Source: Gammaproteobacteria bacterium (GTDB lineage: Bacteria > Pseudomonadota > Gammaproteobacteria > Coxiellales > Coxiellaceae). Taken from it: a stretch of DNA of 11,146 bases. Position 1 is the first letter of the stretch; each line of letters starts with the position of its first letter. The notes beneath the pieces are model-generated. The model did no database searches and was not told where the DNA came from. It was given only the letters and a program-made list of their open reading frames with translations. Made by a program: the position numbers and the translations under genes. Positions 1 to 7,289 of this stretch are shown piece by piece. The stretch is taken from positions 1 to 11,146 of the forward strand of contig JAHZKQ010000123.1 in the NCBI GenBank assembly GCA_022600315.1, in the 5' to 3' direction.

Positions 1-57
1 ACGGTAGAACCTCAGCCTTCCAAGCTGATGGTGTGGGTTCGATTCCCATCACCCGCT
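1..57 (+). tRNA. glyT: tRNA-Gly (anticodon TCC), 5' end cut off by window start
   Basis: This is the 3' three quarters of a glycine tRNA reading GGA/GGG codons; the acceptor 5' strand and part of the D arm lie before the window. The anticodon stem is TCAGC (12-16) with GCTGA (24-28), the 7-base loop is 17-23, and the anticodon TCC is at 19-21. The T arm pairs 33-37 with 45-49 (one G-T wobble) around TTCGATT. The 3' acceptor strand is 50-56 and the discriminator is T57. It closely resembles E. coli glyT. The next bases are CTC, not CCA, so the CCA end seems not to be encoded and would need the CCA-adding enzyme. It is followed by tRNA-Thr and tuf, as in the E. coli thrU-tyrU-glyT-thrT-tufB unit. 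Confidence 0.95.
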
Positions 58-94
58 CTCTGAAGGCAGAGGTATGTGGGTTGGGTTTATCCCG

Positions 95-122
95 GCTCGA
101 TGAAGGTTTTGCCTTGAAGAGC
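95..122 (+). other. Small hairpin between the two tRNA genes
   Basis: The 78-base spacer between the tRNAs can fold locally: GCTC (95-98) pairs with GAGC (119-122), and AAGG (103-106) with CCTT (112-115) around a 5-base loop, with an internal loop between the two helices. A short T run (125-128) follows. It is too weak for a convincing terminator and, since tuf follows closely, is more likely a processing structure or chance. No promoter is recognisable in the spacer. Confidence 0.25.
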
Positions 123-135
123 GGTTTTGGCTTCT

Positions 136-210
<75 letters not shown>

Positions 211-255
211 CTTGGGTGGTTTGGCTTGGTTTTTAGTTTTGAGGAGACTTTAATT

Positions 256-1449
256 ATGGCAAGCAGAGAAAAATTCGTACGTGATAAAGAGCACGTGAAT
301 GTAGGCACGATTGGTCACGTAGATCATGGTAAGACGACGCTAACGGCGGCGTTGACGAAGTGTTTAGCGGAGAAGTTTGGCGGGGAATCGTTTAAGTTTG
401 AAGATATTGATAAAGCGCCGGAAGAGAAAGCGCGTGGTATTACGATTGCGACCTCGCACGTTGAATACCAAACGGACAAGCGTCACTATGCGCACGTAGA
501 CTGTCCGGGTCACGCGGATTATGTAAAGAACATGATTACGGGTGCGGCACAGATGGATGGCGCGATTTTAGTGGTATCGGCAGCAGATGGCCCTATGCCT
601 CAGACGCGTGAACATATTGTATTAGCGCGCCAAGTGGGTGTGCCTTACATTGTGGTGTATTTGAATAAAGCGGACATGGTAGATGACGCGGAGTTGTTAG
701 AGTTAGTTGAGATGGAAGTTCGAGACTTGTTAAGCAGCTATGAATTTCCAGGTGATGACACACCGATTGTGGTGGGCTCAGCGTTAAAGGCCTTAGAAGG
801 TGATGCGAGTGAGATTGGTGTTCCGTCGGTGGTTAAATTAGTTGAGACGATGGACGAATATATTCCGACGCCGAAACGGGATGTTGATAAACCGTTTTTG
901 ATGCCGATTGAAGATGTATTTTCGATTTCAGGCCGCGGCACGGTAGTGACGGGACGTATTGAACGTGGGATTGTCAAAGTCAGCGAAGAAGTTGAGATTG
1001 TAGGTATTAAAGAGACCACGAAGACGACGTGTACGGGTGTTGAGATGTTTCGCAAGCTATTGGATGAAGGCCAAGCGGGCGATAACGTGGGTGTATTGCT
1101 ACGCGGCACGAAGCGAGAAGAAGTGGAGCGGGGTCAGGTATTGGCGAAGCCGGGTTCGATCACGCCGCATACGAAGTTTGAAGCGGAGATATACGTATTA
1201 TCGAAAGAAGAAGGTGGACGACATACGCCATTTTTCAAAGGTTATCGTCCGCAATTTTATTTTCGCACGACGGATGTGACCGGAGCGGTTGAATTACCGT
1301 CTGGAGTAGAGATGGTGATGCCTGGAGATAACATCAAGGTAGTGGTGGAATTAATTGCACCGATTGCGATGGAAGACGGTTTACGTTTTGCGGTTCGTGA
1401 AGGTGGCCGTACCGTAGGTGCCGGTGTTGTTAGCAAAATTATTGAGTAA
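256..1449 (+). CDS. tuf: Translation elongation factor EF-Tu
   Basis: This GTPase delivers aminoacyl-tRNA to the ribosomal A site in the cytoplasm. The 397-residue product compares with 394 in E. coli and is full length. The G-domain motifs are all present: P-loop GHVDHGKT (20-27), switch I with RGITI (60-64), DCPGH (82-86, with catalytic His86 matching E. coli His84), NKAD (137-140) and SALK (175-178). Domains 2 and 3 follow from about residue 212, with RGTVVTGR (227-234) and the end [12 protein letters not shown]. The ATG at 256 is chosen because GAGGAG (241-246) precedes it and MASREKF aligns with the family N-terminus; the frame stays open upstream into the tRNA but that is not coding. 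The upstream context (glyT-thrT) is tufB-like, the downstream (rpsJ, 6 bases away) tufA-like. Codon use is odd: 23 of 28 Thr codons are ACG. Confidence 0.99.
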   Translation: MASREKFVRDKEHVNVGTIGHVDHGKTTLTAALTKCLAEKFGGESFKFEDIDKAPEEKARGITIATSHVEYQTDKRHYAHVDCPGHADYVKNMITGAAQMDGAILVVSAADGPMPQTREHIVLARQVGVPYIVVYLNKADMVDDAELLELVEMEVRDLLSSYEFPGDDTPIVVGSALKALEGDASEIGVPSVVKLVETMDEYIPTPKRDVDKPFLMPIEDVFSISGRGTVVTGRIERGIVKVSEEVEIVGIKETTKTTCTGVEMFRKLLDEGQAGDNVGVLLRGTKREEVERGQVLAKPGSITPHTKFEAEIYVLSKEEGGRHTPFFKGYRPQFYFRTTDVTGAVELPSGVEMVMPGDNIKVVVELIAPIAMEDGLRFAVREGGRTVGAGVVSKIIE

Positions 1450-1455
1450 CTTATT

Positions 1456-1776
1456 ATGGCAGTAAAAAACAGTCAACGTATTACGATCAAGCTAAAGGGC
1501 TTTGATCACAAGCTAATCGACCGCTCAACGCGGGAGATTGTGGAAACGGCGCAGCGCACAGGGGCAACGATTCGGGGACCAATTCCGTTGCCGACTAAGA
1601 CTGAGCGTTTTACTGTGTTGATCTCTCCGCACGTTAACAAGGACGCGCGTGATCAGTATGAGATCCGTACCCACAAGCGCTTGGTATATATTTATCAACC
1701 AACTGAGAAGACAGTGGATGCTTTGATGAAGTTGGATTTAGCCGCAGGCGTTGATGTACAAATCAGCGTAGAGTAA
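1456..1776 (+). CDS. rpsJ: 30S ribosomal protein S10 (uS10)
   Basis: S10 sits in the 30S head and also acts as NusE, partner of NusB in transcription antitermination. The 106-residue product (E. coli 103) carries the near-universal block [15 protein letters not shown] followed by [17 protein letters not shown], and ends in [11 protein letters not shown]. It starts only 6 bases after the tuf stop, with no clear Shine-Dalgarno of its own (only GAG at 1444-1446 inside the last tuf codon), so translation is probably coupled to tuf. No promoter or S10-type leader can fit upstream. It uses AAG for 8 of 9 lysines, unlike rplD further down, and is separated from the rest of the S10 unit by a 174-base gap. 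Confidence 0.99.
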   Translation: MAVKNSQRITIKLKGFDHKLIDRSTREIVETAQRTGATIRGPIPLPTKTERFTVLISPHVNKDARDQYEIRTHKRLVYIYQPTEKTVDALMKLDLAAGVDVQISVE

Positions 1777-1800
1777 ATGTCTTTGCCGCAAGCTGTGTAG
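1777..1800 (+). other. Micro-ORF MSLPQAV directly after the rpsJ stop
   Basis: An ATG follows the rpsJ TAA with no base between and opens a 7-codon frame (MSLPQAV) ending in TAG. Ribosomes finishing rpsJ could restart here without an own Shine-Dalgarno. The frame runs through the 5' arm and loop of the hairpin 1784-1806, whose 3' arm begins right after the stop codon. This is what a leader peptide could look like, but so short a frame can arise by chance, and I give it no function. Confidence 0.2.
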
Positions 1801-1950
1801 GTGGCAGGTATAAAGGATTGAAAGCTAGCTTTTGATCTGTAAATAGTATTTGGCTTTGGTCTTGGAATGAGTTAATCTTGTGGGCCTTTAGCCGGTAGTA
1901 GCCAAAATATACACTGTTTTTTGGTTATTAAACATCGTGGAGATACGACA
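1777..1950 (+). promoter_or_regulatory. 174-base rpsJ-rplC gap with candidate mRNA structures
   Basis: This is the only long non-coding stretch in the cluster. From left to right it holds a 7-codon micro-ORF (1777-1800), a stem TGCCGC/GTGGCA (1784-1789 with 1801-1806), a 12-base palindrome AAAGCTAGCTTT (1821-1832), and two mutually exclusive pairings: TTTGGCT (1849-1855) with AGCCAAA (1900-1906), or AGCCAAAA (1900-1907) with TTTTGGTT (1919-1926). The rplC Shine-Dalgarno is GGAG (1939-1942). In E. coli the L4-controlled S10 leader lies before rpsJ; here no room exists there, so this gap may carry the control function. That is inference: no E. coli leader hairpin is recognisable by sequence and no good promoter or terminator is visible. 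Confidence 0.4.
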
Positions 1951-2610
1951 ATGTCAATAGGACTAGTGGGACGCAAGTGCGGCATGACGCGGGTGTTCAC
2001 TGAAACTGGCAATTCAATTCCGGTAACGGTCATTGAAGTTGTCCCTAATCGCATTACTCAGGTGAAAACTCCTGAAGTTGATGGCTATCGTGCCATCCAA
2101 ATTACCGCGGGCAGCCGATTGGCACGACACGTTAATAAATCTTTGGCAGGACACTACGCTAAAGCTAAGGTTGAAGCGGGTAATATGATGCGTGAATTTC
2201 GCTTAGCTGAAGGTGAAATGAGTGAAGCTAAAGCCGGTGACCAGTTAAACGTCGAACTATTTAATGAAGCACAAATGGTTGATGTGATCGCAACCAGTAA
2301 AGGTAAAGGTTTTGCTGGTGTGGTTAAACGTCATAACTTTCATATGCAAGATGCGACTCACGGTAACTCATTATCACATCGTGCGCCGGGCTCAATTGGT
2401 CAGTGTCAAACACCAGGCCGAGTTTTCAAAGGCAAAAAAATGGCGGGGCAGATGGGTAATGTGAAGTGTACTGTCCAAAATCAGCAAATTGTTAAGGTTG
2501 ATGTTGAGCGTAATTTAATTTTAGTCAGTGGTACGGTGCCTGGAGCGCCAGGTGGAACGGTGGTAATTATGCCGGCAATGAAAACCAAGACTAAGCGAGG
2601 CGGGCAATGA
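1951..2610 (+). CDS. rplC: 50S ribosomal protein L3 (uL3)
   Basis: L3 is an early 50S assembly protein binding 23S rRNA near the peptidyl transferase centre through its central extension. The product has 219 residues (E. coli 209). It begins [16 protein letters not shown], carries SKGKGFAG (116-123) and [17 protein letters not shown] (134-150), and has [18 protein letters not shown] after it; Gln153 corresponds to E. coli Gln150, the PrmB methylation site. The ATG at 1951 is chosen over an in-frame TTG at 1921 because the family N-terminus begins here and GGAG lies 8 bases before it. The C-terminus is a short Lys/Arg-rich tail (KTKTKRGGQ) longer than in E. coli. Its stop overlaps the rplD start (ATGA). 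Confidence 0.98.
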   Translation: MSIGLVGRKCGMTRVFTETGNSIPVTVIEVVPNRITQVKTPEVDGYRAIQITAGSRLARHVNKSLAGHYAKAKVEAGNMMREFRLAEGEMSEAKAGDQLNVELFNEAQMVDVIATSKGKGFAGVVKRHNFHMQDATHGNSLSHRAPGSIGQCQTPGRVFKGKKMAGQMGNVKCTVQNQQIVKVDVERNLILVSGTVPGAPGGTVVIMPAMKTKTKRGGQ

Positions 2611-3212
2611 AATTAGCAACCCTAGATACCAAAAAAGCGGTTGAGATTAAACCGGAAATTTTTGAATTGCCCTTTAATGAAGGTTTGGTGCATCAAGTTG
2701 TGAATGCTTATTTGGCGGGCAAACGTCAAGGTAGTAAAGCGCAAAAAACTCGCGCTGAAGTTAGCGGTGGTGGTGCGAAGCCATGGCGACAAAAAGGTTC
2801 GGGTCGGGCACGTGCGGGTACCAGCAGCAGTCCAATTTGGCGCAGTGGTGGCCAGACATTTGCTGCGAAACCGCGCAATTACAGCCAAAAAGTTAACAAG
2901 AAAATGTATAAGCGGGCCATGGCCATTATACTTGCTGAATTAAATCGTCAAGAACGCTTGGTAGTGTTAGAAAAGCTTGATTGGAATGAACCAAAAACCA
3001 AATTATTGGCCAATAAATTAAAAGAATTAAGTCTGAGTAATGTGTTGATTATTAATGACGAACCTAACCGTAATCTAGAACTGGCAGTGCGTAATTTGCC
3101 GCATGTTGCAGTGTTGACGGTAGATAAAGTTAATCCAGTGAGCTTAATTAATTTTGAAAAAATATTAATAACTCAAGCGGCACTGGCTAAGTTTGAGGAG
3201 AGATTGTCGTGA
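2607..3212 (+). CDS. rplD: 50S ribosomal protein L4 (uL4)
   Basis: L4 binds 23S rRNA domain I, and its long loop lines the exit tunnel constriction; in E. coli free L4 also represses the S10 operon by binding its leader. The 201 residues equal the E. coli length. The tunnel loop has [14 protein letters not shown] (58-71), with Lys63 intact (in E. coli K63E gives erythromycin resistance), followed by [11 protein letters not shown] and [12 protein letters not shown]. The start ATG overlaps the rplC stop by 4 bases, so translation is coupled. If L4 autoregulates here, the only leader-sized target near it is the gap before rplC; this is inferred. Confidence 0.98.
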   Translation: MKLATLDTKKAVEIKPEIFELPFNEGLVHQVVNAYLAGKRQGSKAQKTRAEVSGGGAKPWRQKGSGRARAGTSSSPIWRSGGQTFAAKPRNYSQKVNKKMYKRAMAIILAELNRQERLVVLEKLDWNEPKTKLLANKLKELSLSNVLIINDEPNRNLELAVRNLPHVAVLTVDKVNPVSLINFEKILITQAALAKFEERLS

Positions 3213-3505
3213 GTACTGCTGGACTTTACAACGTATTATTAGCACCGCATGTGTCTGAAAAAGGCGCGACGAGCAGCCAAGGCTATCGTCAGTATGTTTT
3301 CAAAGTGGCAAGCACGGCGAATAAACCGCTCATTAAAACTGCGGTCGAAAAACTGTTTAATGTGAGCGTAAAACAGGTACGTATTATCAATGTTAAAGGT
3401 AAGCGCACCAGTTTTAAGCGTACTCGCGGTAAGCGTTCCGATTGGAAAAAGGCTTATGTTTCATTGGCAGCGGGTCAAGAAATTGATTTAGCTGGGCAAG
3501 CTTAG
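3209..3505 (+). CDS. rplW: 50S ribosomal protein L23 (uL23), GTG start
   Basis: L23 sits at the tunnel exit and is the docking point for trigger factor, SRP and the Sec translocon. The product has 98 residues (E. coli 100). It shows APHVSEK (12-18), with Glu17 matching the trigger-factor contact Glu18 of E. coli, then KTAVEKLF (43-50) and [11 protein letters not shown] (74-84). The start is GTG overlapping the rplD stop (GTGA); GAGGAG (3195-3200) supports it and no ATG lies nearby in frame. The N-terminus is shorter than the E. coli MIREERLL segment by one residue. Confidence 0.98.
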   Translation: MSTAGLYNVLLAPHVSEKGATSSQGYRQYVFKVASTANKPLIKTAVEKLFNVSVKQVRIINVKGKRTSFKRTRGKRSDWKKAYVSLAAGQEIDLAGQA

Positions 3506-3517
3506 GAGTATTGAGTT

Positions 3518-4345
3518 ATGCCATTAATTAAATTAAAACCGATTACCCCAGGCCAACGTGGCACGGTTAAGGTAGTGAGTCCTGAGCTACATAAAGGTAA
3601 GCCTAAGCGCAGTTTATTATTACCTAAAAAACGCATTAGTGGCCGCAACAATGCCGGTCGAATCACTATGCGTCATCGTGGTGGTGGGCATAAACGTCAT
3701 TATCGTATGGTCGATTTTAAACGTGATAAGGTGGGTGTCCCAGCGCGTGTTGAGCGGCTTGAATATGATCCTAATCGCAGCGCGCATTTAGCATTAATTT
3801 TATATGCCGATGGTGAACGTCGTTATATTATCGCGCCAAAAGGTTTGCGTCCTGGCAGTGAAGTGATGTCAGGTGAACAAGCACCGATTAAACCCGGTAA
3901 TTGTTTACCACTACAAAACATTCCATTGGGTTCAGTGGTGCATTGCATTGAGTTAAAGCCTGGTAAAGGTGCACAATTGATTCGTAGCGCTGGAACCTCT
4001 GCGCAATTGGCTGCACGTGAAGGAGTACACGCAATTTTACGATTACGTTCTGGGGAAATGCGTAAGGTATTAGTAAATTGTCGCGCCTGCATTGGTGAAG
4101 TGTCGAATGCAGAAAATAATTTACGTCAACTTGGTAAGGCTGGAGCCAAACGTTGGCGCGGTAGACGCCCGCATGTGCGTGGAGTTGCAATGAATCCAGT
4201 GGATCACCCGCATGGTGGTGGTGAAGGGCGTACTTCTGGCGGACGTCATCCAGTAAGTTTTTCTGGAATTCCAGCCAAAGGTTACAAAACCCGTAAGAAC
4301 AAACGCACGAAGAAAATGATTATTCGTGACCGGCGTAAGAAATAA
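3518..4345 (+). CDS. rplB: 50S ribosomal protein L2 (uL2)
   Basis: L2 is one of the most conserved ribosomal proteins, needed for subunit joining and peptidyl transferase activity. The product has 275 residues (E. coli 273). The N-terminal OB-like fold contains [20 protein letters not shown] (41-60), then the SH3-like half and the C-terminal signature [13 protein letters not shown] (226-238), whose His230 matches E. coli His229, the residue implicated in peptidyl transfer. The basic C-terminal tail is [16 protein letters not shown]. The ATG is preceded by TAGGAG (3503-3508), which overlaps the rplW stop; the gap is 12 bases. Confidence 0.99.
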   Translation: MPLIKLKPITPGQRGTVKVVSPELHKGKPKRSLLLPKKRISGRNNAGRITMRHRGGGHKRHYRMVDFKRDKVGVPARVERLEYDPNRSAHLALILYADGERRYIIAPKGLRPGSEVMSGEQAPIKPGNCLPLQNIPLGSVVHCIELKPGKGAQLIRSAGTSAQLAAREGVHAILRLRSGEMRKVLVNCRACIGEVSNAENNLRQLGKAGAKRWRGRRPHVRGVAMNPVDHPHGGGEGRTSGGRHPVSFSGIPAKGYKTRKNKRTKKMIIRDRRKK

Positions 4346-4362
4346 ATAGAGGATTATAGCTA

Positions 4363-4644
4363 GTGCCAAGATCAACACGTAAAGGGCCTTTTATCGATCA
4401 TCACTTAGAAAAGAAAGTGAATGAGGCGGTTAAAACTAATTCTAAGCGTCCAATCAAAACTTGGTCGCGACGTTCGATGGTTATTCCAGAAATGGTTGGT
4501 TTAACGATCGCAATACACGATGGTCGTAATCATGTACCGGTTTATATTTCTGAAGATATGGTTGGACATAAGCTTGGTGAGTTTGCAATAACACGTAAAT
4601 TTGGCCAACACTCGGGTGATCGTAAAGTGAAGAAGGGGGATTAG
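4363..4644 (+). CDS. rpsS: 30S ribosomal protein S19 (uS19), GTG start
   Basis: S19 binds the 30S head with S13 and contacts the A-site tRNA region. The product has 93 residues (E. coli 92). Conserved parts are [12 protein letters not shown] (1-12), TWSRRS (33-38), HVPV (57-60) and [10 protein letters not shown] (66-75). The start codon is GTG, supported by AGAGGA (4348-4353) at 9 bases and by exact alignment of MPRS with the family N-terminus. It lies 17 bases after rplB and 3 bases before rplV. Confidence 0.98.
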   Translation: MPRSTRKGPFIDHHLEKKVNEAVKTNSKRPIKTWSRRSMVIPEMVGLTIAIHDGRNHVPVYISEDMVGHKLGEFAITRKFGQHSGDRKVKKGD

Positions 4645-4647
4645 GCG

Positions 4648-4989
4648 ATGGAAGTTGCAGCAAAGTTAAAATATGCTTCGATCTCTGCCCAAAAAGCACG
4701 CTTGGTGGCCGATCAGATTCGCGGTATGCACGCCGAAGATGCGGTGCATTTATTAAAGTTTAGTACCAAAAAAGCTGCGGCCATTATTAAAAAAGTTTTA
4801 AATTCTGCGATTGCTAATGCAGAACACAATGATGCCGCAGATATTGACGAACTGACGGTGGCAAAAATTTATGTCGATGAAGGTCCAACACATCGTCGCT
4901 TTAGAGCTAGGGCGCGTGGGCGTTCGGCACGTATTTTAAAACGCACTTGCCATGTTACCGTAGTGGTTGCTGATGAAGGAGAGAAATAA
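4648..4989 (+). CDS. rplV: 50S ribosomal protein L22 (uL22)
   Basis: L22 spans the 50S and its long beta hairpin reaches into the exit tunnel opposite L4. The product has 113 residues (E. coli 110) and aligns without gaps over residues 1-110: [14 protein letters not shown] (13-26), [11 protein letters not shown] (51-61), YVDEGP (75-80) and [12 protein letters not shown] (96-107). The hairpin tip (81-92) is very basic; Ala87 stands where E. coli has Pro87, and THRR (81-84) replaces SMKR, the area where E. coli macrolide-resistance deletions map. The ATG is preceded by AGGGGG at about 8 bases. The stop directly abuts the rpsC start. Confidence 0.98.
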   Translation: MEVAAKLKYASISAQKARLVADQIRGMHAEDAVHLLKFSTKKAAAIIKKVLNSAIANAEHNDAADIDELTVAKIYVDEGPTHRRFRARARGRSARILKRTCHVTVVVADEGEK

Positions 4990-5667
4990 ATGGGTCAGAA
5001 AGTTAATCCACACGGCATTCGTTTAGGTATCAGTAAAGACTGGGGTTCTAAGTGGTATGCTGGTAGCAACTATGCTGAGTATCTAAACCAGGATTTAACC
5101 ATTCGTGATTATCTATTTAAGCGCTTAAAATCTGCGGCCGTCAGCCATATTAAAATTGAGCGTCCAGCACGTAATGCGCGCATTGAAATATATAGCGGCA
5201 GACCGGGCGCGATTATTGGTAAAAAAGGCGGTGAAATTGAATCATTAAAAAATGAAATTTCACGCATGATTAATATGCCGGTGCATGTTTCTATTAAAGA
5301 GATTCGCAAACCAGAATTAAATGCTAAGTTGGTGGCTGAAAATATTGCGCAACAATTAGAACGCCGGATTATGTTTCGTCGGGCTATGAAGCGGGCGGTG
5401 CAGTCAACTTTACGTGCGGGCGCGCTAGGTGTGAAAGTACGCTTGAGTGGTCGTTTAGCCGGTGCGGAAATTGCACGTACGGAGTGGTACCGTGAAGGTC
5501 GTGTGCCATTACATACTCTACGTGCCGATATTGATTACAATACTGCTGAAGCTGAAACAACTTACGGCATTATCGGAGTTAAGGTTTGGATTTTTAAGGG
5601 TGAAGTGCATAAGCCTAAAAATATTCAACGAGCTAAGCTTGGCGCCCAAAAGAGTGATGAGGAATAG
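4990..5667 (+). CDS. rpsC: 30S ribosomal protein S3 (uS3)
   Basis: S3 lies at the mRNA entry channel of the 30S and, with S4 and S5, gives the ribosome helicase activity. The product has 225 residues (E. coli 233). The N-terminal part [14 protein letters not shown] is followed by a type II KH domain with GKKG (77-80) in IIGKKGGE. The helicase-type basic patch is [14 protein letters not shown], and the C-terminal domain has [17 protein letters not shown] and [14 protein letters not shown] (192-205). The C-terminal tail is short and ends KSDEE, which explains the smaller size. The start follows the rplV stop with no gap; GGAGAG (4979-4984) is the Shine-Dalgarno. Confidence 0.99.
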   Translation: MGQKVNPHGIRLGISKDWGSKWYAGSNYAEYLNQDLTIRDYLFKRLKSAAVSHIKIERPARNARIEIYSGRPGAIIGKKGGEIESLKNEISRMINMPVHVSIKEIRKPELNAKLVAENIAQQLERRIMFRRAMKRAVQSTLRAGALGVKVRLSGRLAGAEIARTEWYREGRVPLHTLRADIDYNTAEAETTYGIIGVKVWIFKGEVHKPKNIQRAKLGAQKSDEE

Positions 5668-5673
5668 TTAATC

Positions 5674-6087
5674 ATGTTGCAACCTAAAAGCAGAAAGTTT
5701 CGCAAAGATTTTAAAGGCCGTAATCGTGGTGTTGCCACGCGCGGCAATAAAGTGAGTTTTGGCGAATATGGTTTACGCGCTAGTGCACATGCACGAATTA
5801 CGGCACGTCAAATTGAAGCGGCAAGACGGGCGATTACACGTGCGGTTAAACGTGGCGGTAAAATTGTGATTCGTATTTTTCCGGACAAACCTATTTCTAA
5901 AAAACCTTTGGAAGTTCGGCAAGGTAAAGGTAAGGGTAATGTCGAATATTGGGTGGCGTTGGTGCAACCTGGTCGCATGATGTTTGAGATTGAAGGTGTT
6001 CCAGAAGATTTAGCACGATTAGCCTTCCAGCGTGCGGCGGCTAAGCTACCAGTTAAAACAGCATTTGTAGTGCGGGAACGAGGTTGA
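5674..6087 (+). CDS. rplP: 50S ribosomal protein L16 (uL16)
   Basis: L16 helps form the A-site tRNA binding region of the 50S and is a late assembly protein. The product has 137 residues (E. coli 136). It starts [11 protein letters not shown] and contains [17 protein letters not shown] (44-60), [14 protein letters not shown] (69-82) and [17 protein letters not shown] (84-100). Arg82 matches E. coli Arg81, which is hydroxylated by YcfD/RoxA, though whether this host has that enzyme is unknown. The start is supported by GAGG (5659-5662) at 11 bases. The gap from rpsC is 6 bases and to rpmC only 2. Confidence 0.98.
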   Translation: MLQPKSRKFRKDFKGRNRGVATRGNKVSFGEYGLRASAHARITARQIEAARRAITRAVKRGGKIVIRIFPDKPISKKPLEVRQGKGKGNVEYWVALVQPGRMMFEIEGVPEDLARLAFQRAAAKLPVKTAFVVRERG

Positions 6088-6089
6088 TT

Positions 6090-6284
6090 ATGAAAGCACA
6101 AGAGCTACGTGATAAAACGCCAGCGGAATTGCAAGAAGAATTATTGGCATTGCTGCGTGAACAATTAAATTTGCGCATGCAAAAAGGCGGTGGTGAAGCG
6201 CCAAAGCCACATCATTTCAAACGTGTGCGCCGTTCTATTGCACGAATTAGAACTGTGTTACAAGAAAAAGGGGAGCGTGCATGA
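6090..6284 (+). CDS. rpmC: 50S ribosomal protein L29 (uL29)
   Basis: L29 is a small helical protein next to L23 at the tunnel exit. The product has 64 residues (E. coli 63). The first helix has [20 protein letters not shown] (5-24), and the second the signature [14 protein letters not shown] (44-57). The ATG at 6090 is chosen over a TTG at 6084, which would lie inside the rplP end and add two residues; GAGG (6080-6083) fits the ATG. Its stop overlaps the rpsQ start (ATGA). Confidence 0.97.
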   Translation: MKAQELRDKTPAELQEELLALLREQLNLRMQKGGGEAPKPHHFKRVRRSIARIRTVLQEKGERA

Positions 6285-6553
6285 ATACAGGTACAGCTAA
6301 AGTTGCTCGCAGTTTAACGGGTATTGTGGTTAGCAATAAAATGGATAAAACCATTATTGTGAAGATTGAACGTCGCGTTAAACATCCGGTATATGGTAAA
6401 TACATTAAGCGTTCCACTAAGGTGCATGCACACGACGCTGAAAATATCGCGCAAATGGGTGATATTGTTATTGTGCGCGAGTCACGTCCACTTTCAAAAA
6501 CGAAAAGTTGGGTATTGGCTGAAGTTAAAGAACGCGCTGAAACAGCAGCCTAA
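6281..6553 (+). CDS. rpsQ: 30S ribosomal protein S17 (uS17)
   Basis: S17 is a primary 16S rRNA-binding protein of the 30S body, with an OB fold. The product has 90 residues (E. coli 84). It shows [17 protein letters not shown] (11-27), [18 protein letters not shown] (35-52) and [18 protein letters not shown] (60-77). The extra length is at both ends: a few residues before RSLTG and a tail [14 protein letters not shown] (6270-6275) precedes the ATG, which overlaps the rpmC stop by 4 bases. In E. coli rpsQ is the last gene of the S10 operon; here only 14 bases separate it from rplN, with no terminator or promoter visible, so S10 and spc parts look continuous. Confidence 0.98.
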   Translation: MNTGTAKVARSLTGIVVSNKMDKTIIVKIERRVKHPVYGKYIKRSTKVHAHDAENIAQMGDIVIVRESRPLSKTKSWVLAEVKERAETAA

Positions 6554-6567
6554 GGCGGAGAAGAAAA

Positions 6568-6933
6568 ATGATTCAGACACAATCGGTCGTTAATGTAGCA
6601 GATAACAGCGGTGCCCGTCGGGTGATGTGTATTAAAGTGCTAGGAGGCTCAAAACGTCGTTATGCAAATATTGGCGATGTGATTAAAGTCAGCATTAAAG
6701 AGGCGATTCCGCGTGGCAAAGTGAAAAAAGGTGATGTCATGCGCGCGGTTGTGGTTAGAACTCGCAAAGGTGTGCGGCGTGATGATGGTTCTTTAGTGCG
6801 TTTCGATAGCAATGCAGTAGTATTATTGAGTGCGCAGAACCAACCAATTGGAACCCGTATTTTTGGACCGGTGACAAGAGAGCTGCGCAAAAACTTTATG
6901 CGAATTGTTTCCTTAGCGCTTGAAGTGCTATAA
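6568..6933 (+). CDS. rplN: 50S ribosomal protein L14 (uL14)
   Basis: L14 lies at the subunit interface and forms intersubunit bridges with 16S rRNA. The product has 121 residues (E. coli 123). Landmarks are [20 protein letters not shown] (9-28), [14 protein letters not shown] (44-57) and [13 protein letters not shown] (95-107). The C-terminus reads SLALEVL where E. coli has SLAPEVL, a Pro-to-Leu change (codon CTT) at a normally well kept position. The two-residue shortening is in the loop before QPIGTR. GGAG (6557-6560) precedes the ATG. It opens the spc part of the cluster. Confidence 0.98.
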   Translation: MIQTQSVVNVADNSGARRVMCIKVLGGSKRRYANIGDVIKVSIKEAIPRGKVKKGDVMRAVVVRTRKGVRRDDGSLVRFDSNAVVLLSAQNQPIGTRIFGPVTRELRKNFMRIVSLALEVL

Positions 6934-6961
6934 CGAATTTGTTGCGAAAGGTGAAATAACG

Positions 6962-7279
6962 ATGGCAAAAAAAATTAAAATTGGTGACATGGTCATTGCT
7001 CTAGCAGGCAAGGATCAGGGACGTAGTGGTAAAGTCATCAAGTTTGTAAAAAAAGATCGTGTCTTAGTTGAAGGCATCAACATGGTTAAAAAACATGTTC
7101 GAGGCAATCCTCAGGCAGGCACACAAGGTGGAATTATTGAGCGTGAAGCAGGTATTCATATATCTAATCTAGCGCTGCTTAATCCAATCAGCAACAAGGC
7201 CGACCGCGTTGGTTTTAAAGACGTTGGCGGTAAAAAGGTTCGCTATTTTAAATCCAATGGCGAAGTCGTAGACGTATAG
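6962..7279 (+). CDS. rplX: 50S ribosomal protein L24 (uL24)
   Basis: L24 is an assembly initiator protein that binds the 5' end of 23S rRNA near the tunnel exit. The product has 105 residues (E. coli 104). The N-terminal KOW motif covers about 8-33, with GDMVIALAGKDQGRSGKV (8-25), followed by VEGINMVKKH (36-45), GGIIEREAGIHISN (56-69) and KADRVGF (79-85). The ATG at 6962 is chosen because MAKKIK aligns with the family start and AAGGTGA (6948-6954) precedes it; an upstream in-frame TTG would overlap the end of rplN and add 14 unconserved residues. Confidence 0.98.
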   Translation: MAKKIKIGDMVIALAGKDQGRSGKVIKFVKKDRVLVEGINMVKKHVRGNPQAGTQGGIIEREAGIHISNLALLNPISNKADRVGFKDVGGKKVRYFKSNGEVVDV

Positions 7280-7289
7280 AGTGTAGGTT

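Noticed and set aside
738..1109. Open frame on the minus strand inside tuf (123 codons)
   Set aside because: It lies wholly within the conserved EF-Tu gene, has no recognisable protein similarity and no Shine-Dalgarno; the GC-skewed third positions of tuf explain the lack of stops.
1783..1814. Promoter TTGCCG ... TATAAA in the rpsJ-rplC gap
   Set aside because: The spacer is 20 bases, too long for sigma-70, the -35 is only 4 of 6, and there is no extended -10 TG.
1887..1913. Promoter TTTAGC ... TATACA before rplC
   Set aside because: Spacer 15 bases and weak matches at both boxes; typical of chance in AT-rich DNA.
1900..1926. Intrinsic terminator before rplC (T6 at 1917-1922)
   Set aside because: The T run belongs to the 3' arm of the only hairpin, rather than following a GC-rich stem, so it does not form a normal terminator.
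3823..4190. Minus-strand open frames inside rplB
   Set aside because: Shadows of the L2 coding sequence, without start signals or recognisable products.
6554..6567. Separate spc promoter between rpsQ and rplN
   Set aside because: Only 14 bases, filled by the rplN Shine-Dalgarno; no promoter elements could be found in the end of rpsQ by eye.
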